NCBI RefSeq assembly: GCF_013371085.1
Contig: NZ_JABWCV010000006.1
Span: 124,001 to 188,000 of the forward strand
From: Vreelandella maris
Lineage (GTDB): Bacteria; Pseudomonadota; Gammaproteobacteria; Pseudomonadales; Halomonadaceae
Reading direction: 5' to 3'
Length of the DNA: 64,000 nucleotides
This document shows positions 37,315 through 46,099 of the stretch, one piece after another (position 1 is the first letter of the stretch; every line of letters starts with the position of its first letter). The notes under the pieces were generated by a model, which worked only from the letters and a program-made list of their open reading frames with translations, had not been told where the DNA came from and did not search any database. Made by a program: the position numbers and the translations under genes.

Positions 37315-38658
37315 TTAAATAAGACCTGTCACGAACACCGCAATAACGCCAGCGGGCGCTACATAGCGTGCGATGATGTTCCATACGCTTTTACCGGTCG
37401 CTGAAAGTTCAAGCTCGGCTTCGACACTTTTACGATCTAGGCACCAAGCGGCGAAGAGAATCGCGCCTAGCCCGGTTAGCGGCAGCATTATTTTGCTGGT
37501 CAGCGTATCCAGCAGGTCGAATACGCCCAGCCCAAACATGAGCGGCTCGCTCCAAACGTTGAACGATAGCAGTGCCGCAATGCCGAGCAACCAAGCCCCC
37601 ACGCCGGCCACAACCGTTGCCATGACACGTCTGAGCGGCGTGCGCTCTTCAACGAACTCAACCACCGGCTCAAGCAGTGAAATCGCTGAGGTCAGCGCGG
37701 CAAACGTGAGCAACAAGAAGAACATCAAGCCTAGGATCAAGCCACCATCCATATTGCCAAACGCCAACGGCAGCGTGACGAAAATCAGCCCAGGGCCTGA
37801 GGCAAGATCCAGGTTGTTGGCAAACACAATCGGGAAAATGGCTAGCCCAGCGCCTAGGGCAATGACGGTGTCCATGATGATGACCGTGCGGGCGGTTTGC
37901 AGCAGGTTGATCTCTTTGCCTAAGTAAGAGCCGTAAGCCATCATGATGCCCATACCCAGTGAGAGGGTGAAGAAGGCGTGACCTAAGGCGGCCAGCACGG
38001 TTTCTGCGCTGAGCTTGCTCCAGTCCGGGTTGAACATGTACGTCAACGCTTCACCAAAGTGGCCGGTCGACATGCCGTAACCGATCAGCACAACTAGCAG
38101 CAGCGCGAGTACTGGCATTAGAATGCGTACAGCGCCTTCAAGCCCTTTGGTAACACCGCGGGCGACAATGCCAATCACCAGTAGCATAAAGATCGAATGG
38201 CCCAACAGCAGTAAGCTTGGGTTACTCAGCATGCCATTAAACAGGGCGCCAATTCCGTCGGCGTCTTGACCGCTAAAGGCACCGCTCACTGAGTTAACGG
38301 TGTAGTAGAGCGACCAGCCACCAATCACGCTGTAAAACGACAAAATCAAAAAGGCCCCAACAATGCCGCTAATGCCGACAATGGCCCATGCTTTTGGCTT
38401 GTTTGCGGTGCGGGCCAGTTCTGACATCGTGCTGGCAGGGTTCTTCTGGCCACGCCGCCCCAGTAGCCACTCGGAGACGAGAATAGGCAAGCCAATCAGC
38501 GCGATACAAAGTAAATACACAAATACGAAAGCAGCGCCGCCGCTTTCACCCACCATATACGGAAATTTCCAGATATTCCCTAGACCCACCGCTGAACCAG
38601 CGGCGGCCAGCACAAAGGTCATTCGCGATGACCACTGCGCATGCGCAAGCTTCGCCAT
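37315..38658 (-). CDS. Neurotransmitter:sodium symporter (NSS/SNF) family transporter
   Basis: A 447-residue LeuT-fold transporter with 11-12 hydrophobic helices. Helix 1 carries the sodium and substrate site AAAGSAVGLGNIWKFPYMVGESGGAAF, and helix 6 the segment HAFFTLSLGMGIMMAYGSYL. It probably imports an amino acid or similar compound with sodium, suiting a halophile with a sodium gradient. Ligand unknown. It stands alone between a small basic protein and the DUF72 gene. Confidence 0.9.
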   Translation of the reverse strand: MAKLAHAQWSSRMTFVLAAAGSAVGLGNIWKFPYMVGESGGAAFVFVYLLCIALIGLPILVSEWLLGRRGQKNPASTMSELARTANKPKAWAIVGISGIVGAFLILSFYSVIGGWSLYYTVNSVSGAFSGQDADGIGALFNGMLSNPSLLLLGHSIFMLLVIGIVARGVTKGLEGAVRILMPVLALLLVVLIGYGMSTGHFGEALTYMFNPDWSKLSAETVLAALGHAFFTLSLGMGIMMAYGSYLGKEINLLQTARTVIIMDTVIALGAGLAIFPIVFANNLDLASGPGLIFVTLPLAFGNMDGGLILGLMFFLLLTFAALTSAISLLEPVVEFVEERTPLRRVMATVVAGVGAWLLGIAALLSFNVWSEPLMFGLGVFDLLDTLTSKIMLPLTGLGAILFAAWCLDRKSVEAELELSATGKSVWNIIARYVAPAGVIAVFVTGLI

Positions 38659-38813
38659 ACATCACCCATTAAGTCGATTGTTGTGTAAGTCACTACGTGT
38701 TGAGCACGCTAGTTTTCGGAAAATGGAGTCATTGCTGACGTCCTTTTCCAAAAGTAAGCGCAATTTATCTGATCAACCGCAAGCATGCCAGTTAGCTCAC
38801 CTAAAAAGGTGGT

Positions 38814-39668
38814 CTAAAAGAGTTGGCTTTGCTTTTCACCGGCAAAGGGCTCAAGCGGGGGTAAGGGCGTCTCTTCTCCGAGTGCGTTATAAAGTAGCCG
38901 AGCCATGTGAGGAGACTCACGGTTATCTGCAGTATGCACAAATAAGAAAGGGGTTTTCCCCTGATTTATCCACAGCTTTAGACGAGCCTTCCAAGCGGTG
39001 AAGTAGTCACTGTTTATGGTTTTGTCAATATGGCCAATAAAGCGAATCACCGGATAATTTGCCGTGGAAAGCACGTGTAGTGGGAGTTTCGGCTTTTCTT
39101 GCTGAGCATGAGCCAGGCCGATATGGTCATTTGCTGGGGTTGAGAAGAGCGGACGGACGTCGAGCATCACGCGGTTGGCCGAATAAGTTATCAACAGGCG
39201 GTTAAGGGCGATTTCAGCGGCTCCCTTGTGGAAAAAGTCAGGGTGGCGTACTTCTACCGCGCAAGGCAAATGAGCAGGCCAATCGGCGAGCAACGCTTCC
39301 AGCTGAGGGAGTTCTTGAGAGCCAAAATCGCGCGGTAGTTGAACCATGGTGGGCCCAAGGCGATCGTGCAGCGGTTCAAGGGCGGCTAAAAATGCCCATG
39401 CGTCTTCTAAATGGGTAAGCCGTTGATCGTGAGTGACGCTTGCCGGTAATTTAAAACAAAAACGAAAGTGGGGTGGCGCCTGGCGTGCCCAAGCGGCGAC
39501 TGTTTCCGGTTTTGGAATACCGCTATAAAACGTAGTGTTACCTTCAACGCTCGAAAACACCGCGGCATAATCGCTTAATAGCTCGGTTTTGGCATGGCGC
39601 GGATAAAGACTGCCGAGCCAGTCTTGATTGGCCCACATGGGCAAACCTAAATAAAGCGGAAGCGTCAT
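38814..39668 (-). CDS. DUF72 family protein (YecE-like)
   Basis: A 284-residue TIM-barrel-like protein. It opens LYLGLPMWANQDWLGSLYP, comparable to the IYIGLPQW start of E. coli YecE, then VEGNTTFYSGIPKPETVAAWARQAPPHFRFCFKLPASVTHD (about 42-82) and FVHTADNRESPHMARLL near the C terminus. Biochemical function is unknown. The start is uncertain: GTG 39701, ATG 39689 and ATG 39668 are all in frame and none has a clear ribosome site; 39668 fits the family length. Confidence 0.8.
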   Translation of the reverse strand: MTLPLYLGLPMWANQDWLGSLYPRHAKTELLSDYAAVFSSVEGNTTFYSGIPKPETVAAWARQAPPHFRFCFKLPASVTHDQRLTHLEDAWAFLAALEPLHDRLGPTMVQLPRDFGSQELPQLEALLADWPAHLPCAVEVRHPDFFHKGAAEIALNRLLITYSANRVMLDVRPLFSTPANDHIGLAHAQQEKPKLPLHVLSTANYPVIRFIGHIDKTINSDYFTAWKARLKLWINQGKTPFLFVHTADNRESPHMARLLYNALGEETPLPPLEPFAGEKQSQLF

Positions 39669-39858
39669 TGATGGCGTGCCTAGGTTCATAAGTTCAAGCA
39701 CTAATGTAACAGTTTAAAATACCTACTCGTTAAGGTGAGGGGGGCTTTTAGGTGTAGCAAGGTGCGGAAAAAGTGAAATTGTTAAGGCGCCGATAGCGCT
39801 ACTATGTAGGTATAGCCTTTTATGGGCAGGTATAGCCGTTTATAAATAGGACAATTCC

Positions 39859-41220
39859 ATGAGTTCAGCGTACGTTAGCAGTGATGAAATCCGCGACCAA
39901 TTTTCCAGCGCGATGTCAGCGATGTATCAGCAGGAAGTGCCGCAATACGGCACCTTGTTGTCGCTGGTCGAGGCTGTTAATCGAGAGGTGCTAGCTGCTA
40001 ATCCTGAGCTTAACGGTGCGCTGCAGGAGAGCGACGAGCTGGCCCGCATCAATGTGGAACGCCACGGCGCGATTCGCGTGGGCAGCGCTGACGAGCTTGC
40101 CATGCTACGGCGAATGTTCGCGGTAATGGGAATGGAGCCGGTTGGCTATTACGACCTGGCGGCGGCGGGCGTGCCGGTGCACTCCACGGCATTTCGTCCG
40201 GTCGCCGATCGTGCGCTCAAGCGTAATCCCTTTCGTGTCTTTACCTCTCTACTGCGCCTTGAGCTGATCGAAAAGGCCGAACTCCGCGAACAGGCAAGCG
40301 CCATTTTAAGCTCACGGGATATTTTTACTGCTAATGTGAAAACGCTCATTGAACGCTTTGAGCAGCAGGGTGGGCTTAGCGCCGCCGATGCCGAGCAGTT
40401 CGTTCAGGAAGCGCTGGAAACGTTCCGCTGGCATGACAACGCTACGGTTGATTTGGCGACTTATGACCGTTTGCATAATGAGCATCGCTTGATCGCCGAC
40501 GTGGTCTGCTTCCGCGGCCCACACATTAATCACCTAACGCCGAGAACGTTAGATATTGATGAAGTACAACGGCGTATGCCAAGCGTGGGTATTGACCCCA
40601 AAGCAACCATTGAAGGCCCACCCCGTCGCGACTGCCCGATACTCTTGCGCCAGACCAGTTTCAAAGCGTTAGAGGAGACCATCGCTTTTGCGGATGCCGC
40701 CGAGGGCAAGCACACTGCTCGTTTTGGCGAGATCGAGCAGCGCGGTATTGCGCTAACTAAAAAAGGGCGCGAGCTTTATGATCGACTGCTGGCAACGGCG
40801 CGAGAAAGTGCGCCCAAGGGGGCGGATAATGACGCTCACCAAGCCCATTTAGCGGAAGTCTTTACCGCGTTTCCCGATGATTACGCCACGTTGCGTCGGG
40901 AAGCGTTAGCATTCTTCCATTACCACGCGGTGAAGGGCGTGCCGGTGCAGGGGCCGGTTTCGATAGAGCAGGTGGATAGCCTGATTCAGCAGGGCGCCCT
41001 GTCAGTCACACCGATGATTTATGAAGATTTCTTACCGGTGAGTGCGGCTGGCATTTTTCAGTCCAATCTGGGCGAAAGCAGCCACGATAACTACGGCAGT
41101 AGCGCCAGCCAACAGCAATTCGAGCAGGCTTTAGGGGCTACCGTCATTGATGAGATTGAGCTATACACGCAGCGCCAACAAGCATCGCTTGAACAGGCGC
41201 TGGTGCAATTGGCGAATTAG
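39859..41220 (+). CDS. hglS: 2-oxoadipate dioxygenase/decarboxylase (DUF1338/YdcJ family)
   Basis: A 453-residue VOC-fold iron enzyme. It carries YDLAAAGVPVHSTAFRPV (about residues 94-111), with the histidine and arginine typical of the metal/substrate site, plus RGPHINHLTPRT and a conserved glutamate region LPVSAAGIFQSNL. HglS converts 2-oxoadipate with O2 to D-2-hydroxyglutarate and CO2 in lysine catabolism. The stop overlaps the end of the convergent PcaR-type gene by 4 bases. ATTCC-type spacing leaves no strong Shine-Dalgarno site, only AGGACA. Confidence 0.85.
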   Translation: MSSAYVSSDEIRDQFSSAMSAMYQQEVPQYGTLLSLVEAVNREVLAANPELNGALQESDELARINVERHGAIRVGSADELAMLRRMFAVMGMEPVGYYDLAAAGVPVHSTAFRPVADRALKRNPFRVFTSLLRLELIEKAELREQASAILSSRDIFTANVKTLIERFEQQGGLSAADAEQFVQEALETFRWHDNATVDLATYDRLHNEHRLIADVVCFRGPHINHLTPRTLDIDEVQRRMPSVGIDPKATIEGPPRRDCPILLRQTSFKALEETIAFADAAEGKHTARFGEIEQRGIALTKKGRELYDRLLATARESAPKGADNDAHQAHLAEVFTAFPDDYATLRREALAFFHYHAVKGVPVQGPVSIEQVDSLIQQGALSVTPMIYEDFLPVSAAGIFQSNLGESSHDNYGSSASQQQFEQALGATVIDEIELYTQRQQASLEQALVQLAN

Positions 41221-42011
41221 CAGCTGATAGTGGTGCGAATAAGGCGCGCTTTGGACTGGAGCAGGGGCAGGTATTCTTTGAGCAGTGTGTCTAGGTCGAT
41301 ACGTGCTGCGTTGGTACTAATATTGATAGCGCCCAGTAGTTTGCCGTTTGCATCAAAGGCTGGCACTGCCAACGAGCGCAAGCCGGAGTCGAGCTCCTGG
41401 TCGGCAACGGCGTAGCCTTGCTGGCGCGCTCTATCGATACACTTTTTAAGCTCACCTTTTGTTGTGAAGGTTTTATCGGTATAGCGCTGCAACGTCAGCC
41501 GCTCTAGGTAAGCGTCCAATTCGACTTCTGGTAATTGGGCGAGCAGAACGCGTCCCATGGAGGTATAGGCGGCCGGTAGACGAGTGCCAATCGACAAGGT
41601 GATCGCCATTAAACGATGACGCGCCGCTGAGCGCGCGACATAAATGACGTCATCGCCATCAAGCACACCCAGGGAAGAAGACTCTCCGCATTCGTTGGTG
41701 ATCTCTTCCAGGTACTGTTGAATGGCGCTGCGGTAATTATTGGCGGACAAAAACGAGTATCCCAATTGCAGCACGCGTGGCGCTAACTCAAAGTAGCGCT
41801 GCTGTTTGCGGACATAACCGAGCGCGTGCAGCGTCAGCAAAAAACGTCGTGCTTTCGCTCGGTTCATACTAGTACGCGCGGCTACTTCGCTAAGCGTCAT
41901 ACGAGGATGGTTCTCGTCAAATGCTAAAATAACCTCCAGGCCGCTCGCCAGCGCAGTCACGAAGTCGCGGTCATCGGGGGTTAACATTTCATCTTGGAGT
42001 TGTTCTTCCAT
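41217..42011 (-). CDS. IclR-family regulator, PcaR/PobR/PcaU type
   Basis: A 264-residue regulator: winged HTH near residues 37-62 (LSEVAARTSMNRAKARRFLLTL), linker helix, and a C-terminal IclR effector domain with QQGYAVADQELDSGLRSLAVPAFD. The N-terminal FVTALASGLEVILAF is characteristic of the PcaR/PobR/PcaU subgroup that activates beta-ketoadipate genes. ATG 42011 is preferred to 42053. A perfect 13-bp inverted repeat (42058-42088) lies just upstream, and related sites precede the catabolic operons to its right, so it is likely their regulator and autoregulated. Confidence 0.85.
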   Translation of the reverse strand: MEEQLQDEMLTPDDRDFVTALASGLEVILAFDENHPRMTLSEVAARTSMNRAKARRFLLTLHALGYVRKQQRYFELAPRVLQLGYSFLSANNYRSAIQQYLEEITNECGESSSLGVLDGDDVIYVARSAARHRLMAITLSIGTRLPAAYTSMGRVLLAQLPEVELDAYLERLTLQRYTDKTFTTKGELKKCIDRARQQGYAVADQELDSGLRSLAVPAFDANGKLLGAINISTNAARIDLDTLLKEYLPLLQSKARLIRTTISC

Positions 42012-42057
42012 CAGTGTCCACTCATAGAGGTATGCAACATTATAAAAGGCCAATATA

Positions 42058-42088
42058 GCATATTTGTTCGAATGGCGAACAAATATGC
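42058..42088. promoter_or_regulatory. Operator for the IclR/PcaR-type regulator
   Basis: GCATATTTGTTCG (42058-42070) and its exact reverse complement CGAACAAATATGC (42076-42088) flank AATGG. The core GTTCG-N5-CGAAC resembles the 15-base PcaR site of Pseudomonas. It sits between the divergent regulator gene and aroQ and may control both. Confidence 0.78.
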
Positions 42089-42190
42089 GCTTCCATGGCC
42101 TAAATAATACAGGTCAAGCGGCTAATAAAGCGGTATGATTAATATATTTACTTATTGGCATGTCGGAATATTACCAAAGGAGGCCATTCA

Positions 42191-42628
42191 ATGAGTCAAC
42201 CAAAAGTAACAGTGCTTCACGGTCCGAACCTAAACTTGTTAGGCACTAGACAGCCAGAAATTTATGGCTACGAAACCCTAGAAGATATCAATAAAGCTTT
42301 GAGTAAAACTGCGTTTGCAGCAGGTTGGGATATAGTTTGTTTCCAGAGTAATCATGAAGGTGAAATAATTGATGCGATTCATGCTGCGCGTCTAGATGGA
42401 ACGCTAGCCATCATAATTAACCCAGCTGCGTATACGCATACATCTGTTGCTATATTAGATGCGCTCAACGCATTTGAAGGCAAAGTAATTGAAGTACATC
42501 TCTCCAATGTTCATAAACGCGAGAGTTTCCGCCACCACTCCTATGTATCATTGAGAGCTGATGGCGTTATTGCGGGACTTGGAACTGGAGGGTATCAAGC
42601 TGCTTTAAATTTAATATTAAAAAATTAA
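42191..42628 (+). CDS. aroQ: Type II 3-dehydroquinate dehydratase
   Basis: A 145-residue dodecameric dehydroquinase. It has [21 protein letters not shown] with the catalytic Tyr and flexible lid Arg, [26 protein letters not shown], and [18 protein letters not shown]. It interconverts 3-dehydroquinate and 3-dehydroshikimate. The setting beside a catabolic regulator and pca genes suggests a catabolic (quinate-type) role rather than the biosynthetic one. AAAGGAGG precedes ATG 42191. It starts the AT-rich segment and is divergent from the regulator. Confidence 0.92.
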   Translation: MSQPKVTVLHGPNLNLLGTRQPEIYGYETLEDINKALSKTAFAAGWDIVCFQSNHEGEIIDAIHAARLDGTLAIIINPAAYTHTSVAILDALNAFEGKVIEVHLSNVHKRESFRHHSYVSLRADGVIAGLGTGGYQAALNLILKN

Positions 42629-42679
42629 AATATCTACCATAATTCTTATGTTTAATAATAACGAATTTAAAATTTTGAG

Positions 42680-43210
42680 CTACCTAATGATATTTTCTAA
42701 TAAGCTTTTATCTAAACCAATTTTTTCGTAATAGCTACGTGCAGCTTCTATTTTAGTAAAAACATCTTCGTACCCTGTTGCTCTCCCCATTTCATCTACA
42801 TAGGTGTAACCACCTTTTACACTAAACCATGTAATCATTTCATTAACATCTTGAGGTACAAAAAGAGTATGAGTTTCTCCTGGTGGCTCAAAAACAAAAG
42901 AACCTTCTTCTGCAACCCAGTCGTGTTCAAGGTAATACCATTTGCCTTTGAGTATGAGAGCCTGCACATCTCCAGAATGACGATGACGTGAAAGAACCCC
43001 ACTTTTTCTAACTCTTAATAGATTAATATAGTACCCACCACTAGCATGGAGCAGTAAAGGCTTAAAAGATACAAAATTAGTAGTAGGCACCCATAAATTG
43101 TCATCATTAACCCACTCACTGAGTACATGGGGAATCATGAGGTCGGAGCTCATATAACTAGGCTGAGGAAGTTGATAAGGAATAGTGTTCATATGAAGTT
43201 CATTATTCAT
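42680..43210 (-). CDS. Cupin, 2,4'-dihydroxyacetophenone dioxygenase-like
   Basis: A 176-residue single-domain cupin. Metal ligands are visible in SRHRHSGDVQALILKGKWYYLEHDW (H-x-H, about residues 75-99) and FVFEPPGETHTLFVP (second histidine near 115). The arrangement matches ChrR-type/DAD-like cupins, one of which cleaves 2,4'-dihydroxyacetophenone. The substrate here is unknown. AGGT lies 6 bases before the ATG. It is the last gene of the minus-strand AT-rich cluster, 42 bases after the hydrolase gene. Confidence 0.72.
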   Translation of the reverse strand: MNNELHMNTIPYQLPQPSYMSSDLMIPHVLSEWVNDDNLWVPTTNFVSFKPLLLHASGGYYINLLRVRKSGVLSRHRHSGDVQALILKGKWYYLEHDWVAEEGSFVFEPPGETHTLFVPQDVNEMITWFSVKGGYTYVDEMGRATGYEDVFTKIEAARSYYEKIGLDKSLLENIIR

Positions 43211-43251
43211 TTTTAACCTAACTAATCTAATGTGAAGTGAGTCGCTTAAAG

Positions 43252-44190
43252 CTAATTTTTTTCTAAAAATTTAATAGTTTTATCGAATATTTTTTCCATG
43301 CTTTTCTCTAAAAGTGCAAAGTGAGTCCCATCTTTTATTCCAACGTAAGTTTTTTCAGAGCTTTGAATTGAATCGTAAAATTCTCTAGACGATTTTTCGG
43401 TTGATGTTAAATCATGACTAGCTCTAATAACTAGTGACGGAATTGTTATTTTTTCAGGGCAATGTATATTTGTATTAGAAAAAATATCAGCCAAATCTGC
43501 TAGTGGTCCTGTAGGCACAAGAAATGACGAGCTTAGTGTTTTAGAGTTCAGCATTGTGTTATTAATAATTGACATTAAAGCTTTATTGTTTCGCCAAGCT
43601 GATTTATCGATAACCGGTATTTCTTCATCCCATCTCGAAATGAAGCTATTAGTGTCAACAAAAACATACCCTAATTTTTCACCATTATCATTTATAGGTA
43701 TAGATTCGTATTTTGTTTTCCAATAATTTGCTGCTTTACAATCATAGCTAATAGGGGCGTAAAATACTGCTTTACTAATATTGTGAGTATTTTCAGTTAA
43801 AACTTTAGTCAGGACAACTGTTCCCCAAGAGCAAGCAACAACGCTTATCTTGTCATGAGAAGTAGTATGAAGAATATGATTTATCAGCTTTATAGAATGC
43901 TTAGAAATATCATTAGCGCGTGTATCTGATATTTTCAGTAAATCAATATCAGATTTTGACGATCCAAAGCCTAATAAATCACAAGTGAAGACGTGATAAC
44001 CGCGGCTAGCCAAACGGTGGCACCATGAATATTGTTTATAGTCATTCACCCAAAGCTCAGAAGCAATCGTTGCCCCATGGATTAATAATATAGGTTGCTT
44101 TTGATGGTCAAAAGCTTTTTCACAATAAAACTCTCTGACGCATAAGTTATGTACATCATCAATTCTTAAACTATAAATTTTTTCTTTCAT
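43252..44190 (-). CDS. Alpha/beta hydrolase
   Basis: A 312-residue alpha/beta hydrolase. The oxyanion segment is LLIHGATIASELW near residue 35. The nucleophile elbow is VACSWGTVV near 120 (Ser in a C-S-W-G context, a variant of GxSxG). A likely catalytic Asp is in IRASHDLTS and the His in KDGTHFALLEKS near the C terminus. The reaction (ester, lactone or C-C bond hydrolysis) cannot be told. It lies between the cupin and the TRAP permease genes and shares their low GC content. Confidence 0.78.
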   Translation of the reverse strand: MKEKIYSLRIDDVHNLCVREFYCEKAFDHQKQPILLIHGATIASELWVNDYKQYSWCHRLASRGYHVFTCDLLGFGSSKSDIDLLKISDTRANDISKHSIKLINHILHTTSHDKISVVACSWGTVVLTKVLTENTHNISKAVFYAPISYDCKAANYWKTKYESIPINDNGEKLGYVFVDTNSFISRWDEEIPVIDKSAWRNNKALMSIINNTMLNSKTLSSSFLVPTGPLADLADIFSNTNIHCPEKITIPSLVIRASHDLTSTEKSSREFYDSIQSSEKTYVGIKDGTHFALLEKSMEKIFDKTIKFLEKN

Positions 44191-44234
44191 AGCAAGAAAT
44201 CCAATTAAATAGTCTGTGAAATCATAGCTAATAC

Positions 44235-45545
44235 CTAAAGAATGCTAGGTAAAAAAGTTATAATTGCTGGGAAGAAATAGAAAAGTAATATTGACGACAT
44301 AAAGAGTATTACAACCGGCCAAGAACTTTTGTAAATGTCTGATATTAAAACACTGTCAGCAGAACCTTTTAAGGCAAATAATGTGTATCCAAAAGGTGGA
44401 GTTAAACTACCTACTGTTAAGTTGATCAAGAAGATAGTCCAAAACCATATAGGGTCGAAATCATATGCACTTACAACAGGCGCGTACAGAGGTATTGCCA
44501 ATAATATAAAAGCAAATTGATCAATAAACATGCATAATATAAAAGGTATTAACATTAATACAAAAAACATCATCCAGTCACTAAGCTCTAATGTGCTAAC
44601 GAAGTCAATCAAACCTGAAGTAGCACCCATAAAGGATAATAATTGGCCGAATAGTTTAGAACTTGCAACAATTATAACAATCATTAAGCTAATTTTTGTA
44701 GATGATTGTAAGCTTTCCCATAGCATTTTAAGGTGGAATGATTTGTAAATGGCGGCAGTTATTATAGCTCCTATAACGCCAGTAGCTGCCGCTTCTGATG
44801 GAGTCGCAACTCCGAGTAAAATAAGCCCCATAACCGAAAAAATAACAATAAAAAAAGGTGATACTTTAATTATTTCAATTAACTTTTCTTTTATAGAGTA
44901 GTTTTTTACAGTCTCATTGTTATCAGGTGAAAGCTCTGGGTTTCGTGCAACACGAATATATACATAGAGGAAGAGAATGAGTGAAATTAGAAGGCCAGGG
45001 ATGATTCCCGCGATAAGTAACCCTGCAATTGACGTGTCACGAACTAACGAGCCTATTACGATTACGAGAAGGCTTGGAGGAATAATTGGAGCAAGAGATG
45101 CACCGCCAAGAATCGTAAAATTTGTTAAGTTAGTATCATACCCAAGTTTTTGCATTTGAGGTAATATAGAGCGACCTAACATTGCAGCTACTGCTGCAGC
45201 TGCACCTGAAAGCGCTCCAAAAATAGTCGATAAGGCGATAACTAAATAGTACATACGTCCATTAACACGGCCAATCCACTTATCAAGTGCCGATGACAAG
45301 ACGTCGACTGAACCAGATCTGAATAAAATCTCACCCATAAGAACGAATAAAGGTATAGTAATAAAACTTTCTGAGGTTAAGGTTTCGTACATGCTGTTAC
45401 TAAACATGCCAAAGCCTCTTTCTCCTAAAGTTACGAGCACACCTGTGACATTTGCAATTAAAAATGCAACAAAGACAGGGAGACCTGTTGCCATCAAGCC
45501 GAGTAAGAATAGAAATGAAACTGTAAGTATCCAATACCATTCCAT
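44235..45545 (-). CDS. dctM: TRAP transporter large permease (DctM)
   Basis: A 436-residue membrane protein with about 12-13 hydrophobic helices and the DctM blocks PLFVLMGEILFRSG, GALSGAAAAVAAMLGRSILPQM and GGASLAPIIPPSLLVIVIGSL. It is the channel subunit that takes up an organic anion with sodium. It starts 1 base after the stop of the small-permease gene. It belongs to the minus-strand AT-rich operon. Confidence 0.92.
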   Translation of the reverse strand: MEWYWILTVSFLFLLGLMATGLPVFVAFLIANVTGVLVTLGERGFGMFSNSMYETLTSESFITIPLFVLMGEILFRSGSVDVLSSALDKWIGRVNGRMYYLVIALSTIFGALSGAAAAVAAMLGRSILPQMQKLGYDTNLTNFTILGGASLAPIIPPSLLVIVIGSLVRDTSIAGLLIAGIIPGLLISLILFLYVYIRVARNPELSPDNNETVKNYSIKEKLIEIIKVSPFFIVIFSVMGLILLGVATPSEAAATGVIGAIITAAIYKSFHLKMLWESLQSSTKISLMIVIIVASSKLFGQLLSFMGATSGLIDFVSTLELSDWMMFFVLMLIPFILCMFIDQFAFILLAIPLYAPVVSAYDFDPIWFWTIFLINLTVGSLTPPFGYTLFALKGSADSVLISDIYKSSWPVVILFMSSILLFYFFPAIITFLPSIL

Positions 45546-45546
45546 C

Positions 45547-46044
45547 TTAAGCTCCTTTTCTAACTAAAGAAATTTCAATTAATTGTCTTTTGAACAATAT
45601 TATTAATTGCAAAACAGATAATCCAAGCCCAAGAGGAATAAAACTAAATACTATCCATTTAGATATTCGGAATGAACCTAATGTATTAATGCCAGTTTCA
45701 AACAGACGTGAGAATTCAATAAACGTAATATACGTAACGTATGAAACAATTAAGAAAGATACCGCGTAAATTACTAATTTTATCTTGTTGGCAATGCTTG
45801 GTGCAGAAAAATCTAAAATAATAGAAACAGCAATATTGCCATCCGTTCTTGTGACTTCAGGTAGAGCTAACATTAATGATGCACAAAATAGAAATGTTAC
45901 CGTATCTGTTGCCCATGACGTAGGAGCAGCAAAAAAATAGCGCATTATAATTTCAAAAGAGAAAATAACAACGATTAGCCCTAAAGCTAATGAAGCCAAG
46001 AAAAAAAAGGCTTTAGTAATAGCGTCAATAATCTTTGTAAACAT
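45547..46044 (-). CDS. dctQ: TRAP transporter small permease (DctQ)
   Basis: A 165-residue protein with four hydrophobic helices, and the DctQ features ITKAFFFLASLALGLIVVIFSFEIIMRYFF and PTSWATDTVTFLF. It partners the large permease immediately downstream. ATG 46044 is selected with AAAGG upstream; the reading from 46086 would overlap the binding-protein gene's spacer without a signal. Confidence 0.88.
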   Translation of the reverse strand: MFTKIIDAITKAFFFLASLALGLIVVIFSFEIIMRYFFAAPTSWATDTVTFLFCASLMLALPEVTRTDGNIAVSIILDFSAPSIANKIKLVIYAVSFLIVSYVTYITFIEFSRLFETGINTLGSFRISKWIVFSFIPLGLGLSVLQLIILFKRQLIEISLVRKGA

Positions 46045-46099
46045 AGTTATAAACCTTTGAGTGGCTGGGGCATATACCCCAGCCAAATGACGGCAGCTA

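Noticed and set aside
38363-39001. 212-residue open frame on the plus strand
   Set aside because: Antisense to the NSS transporter and DUF72 genes; sequence is low-complexity and lacks a recognisable domain.
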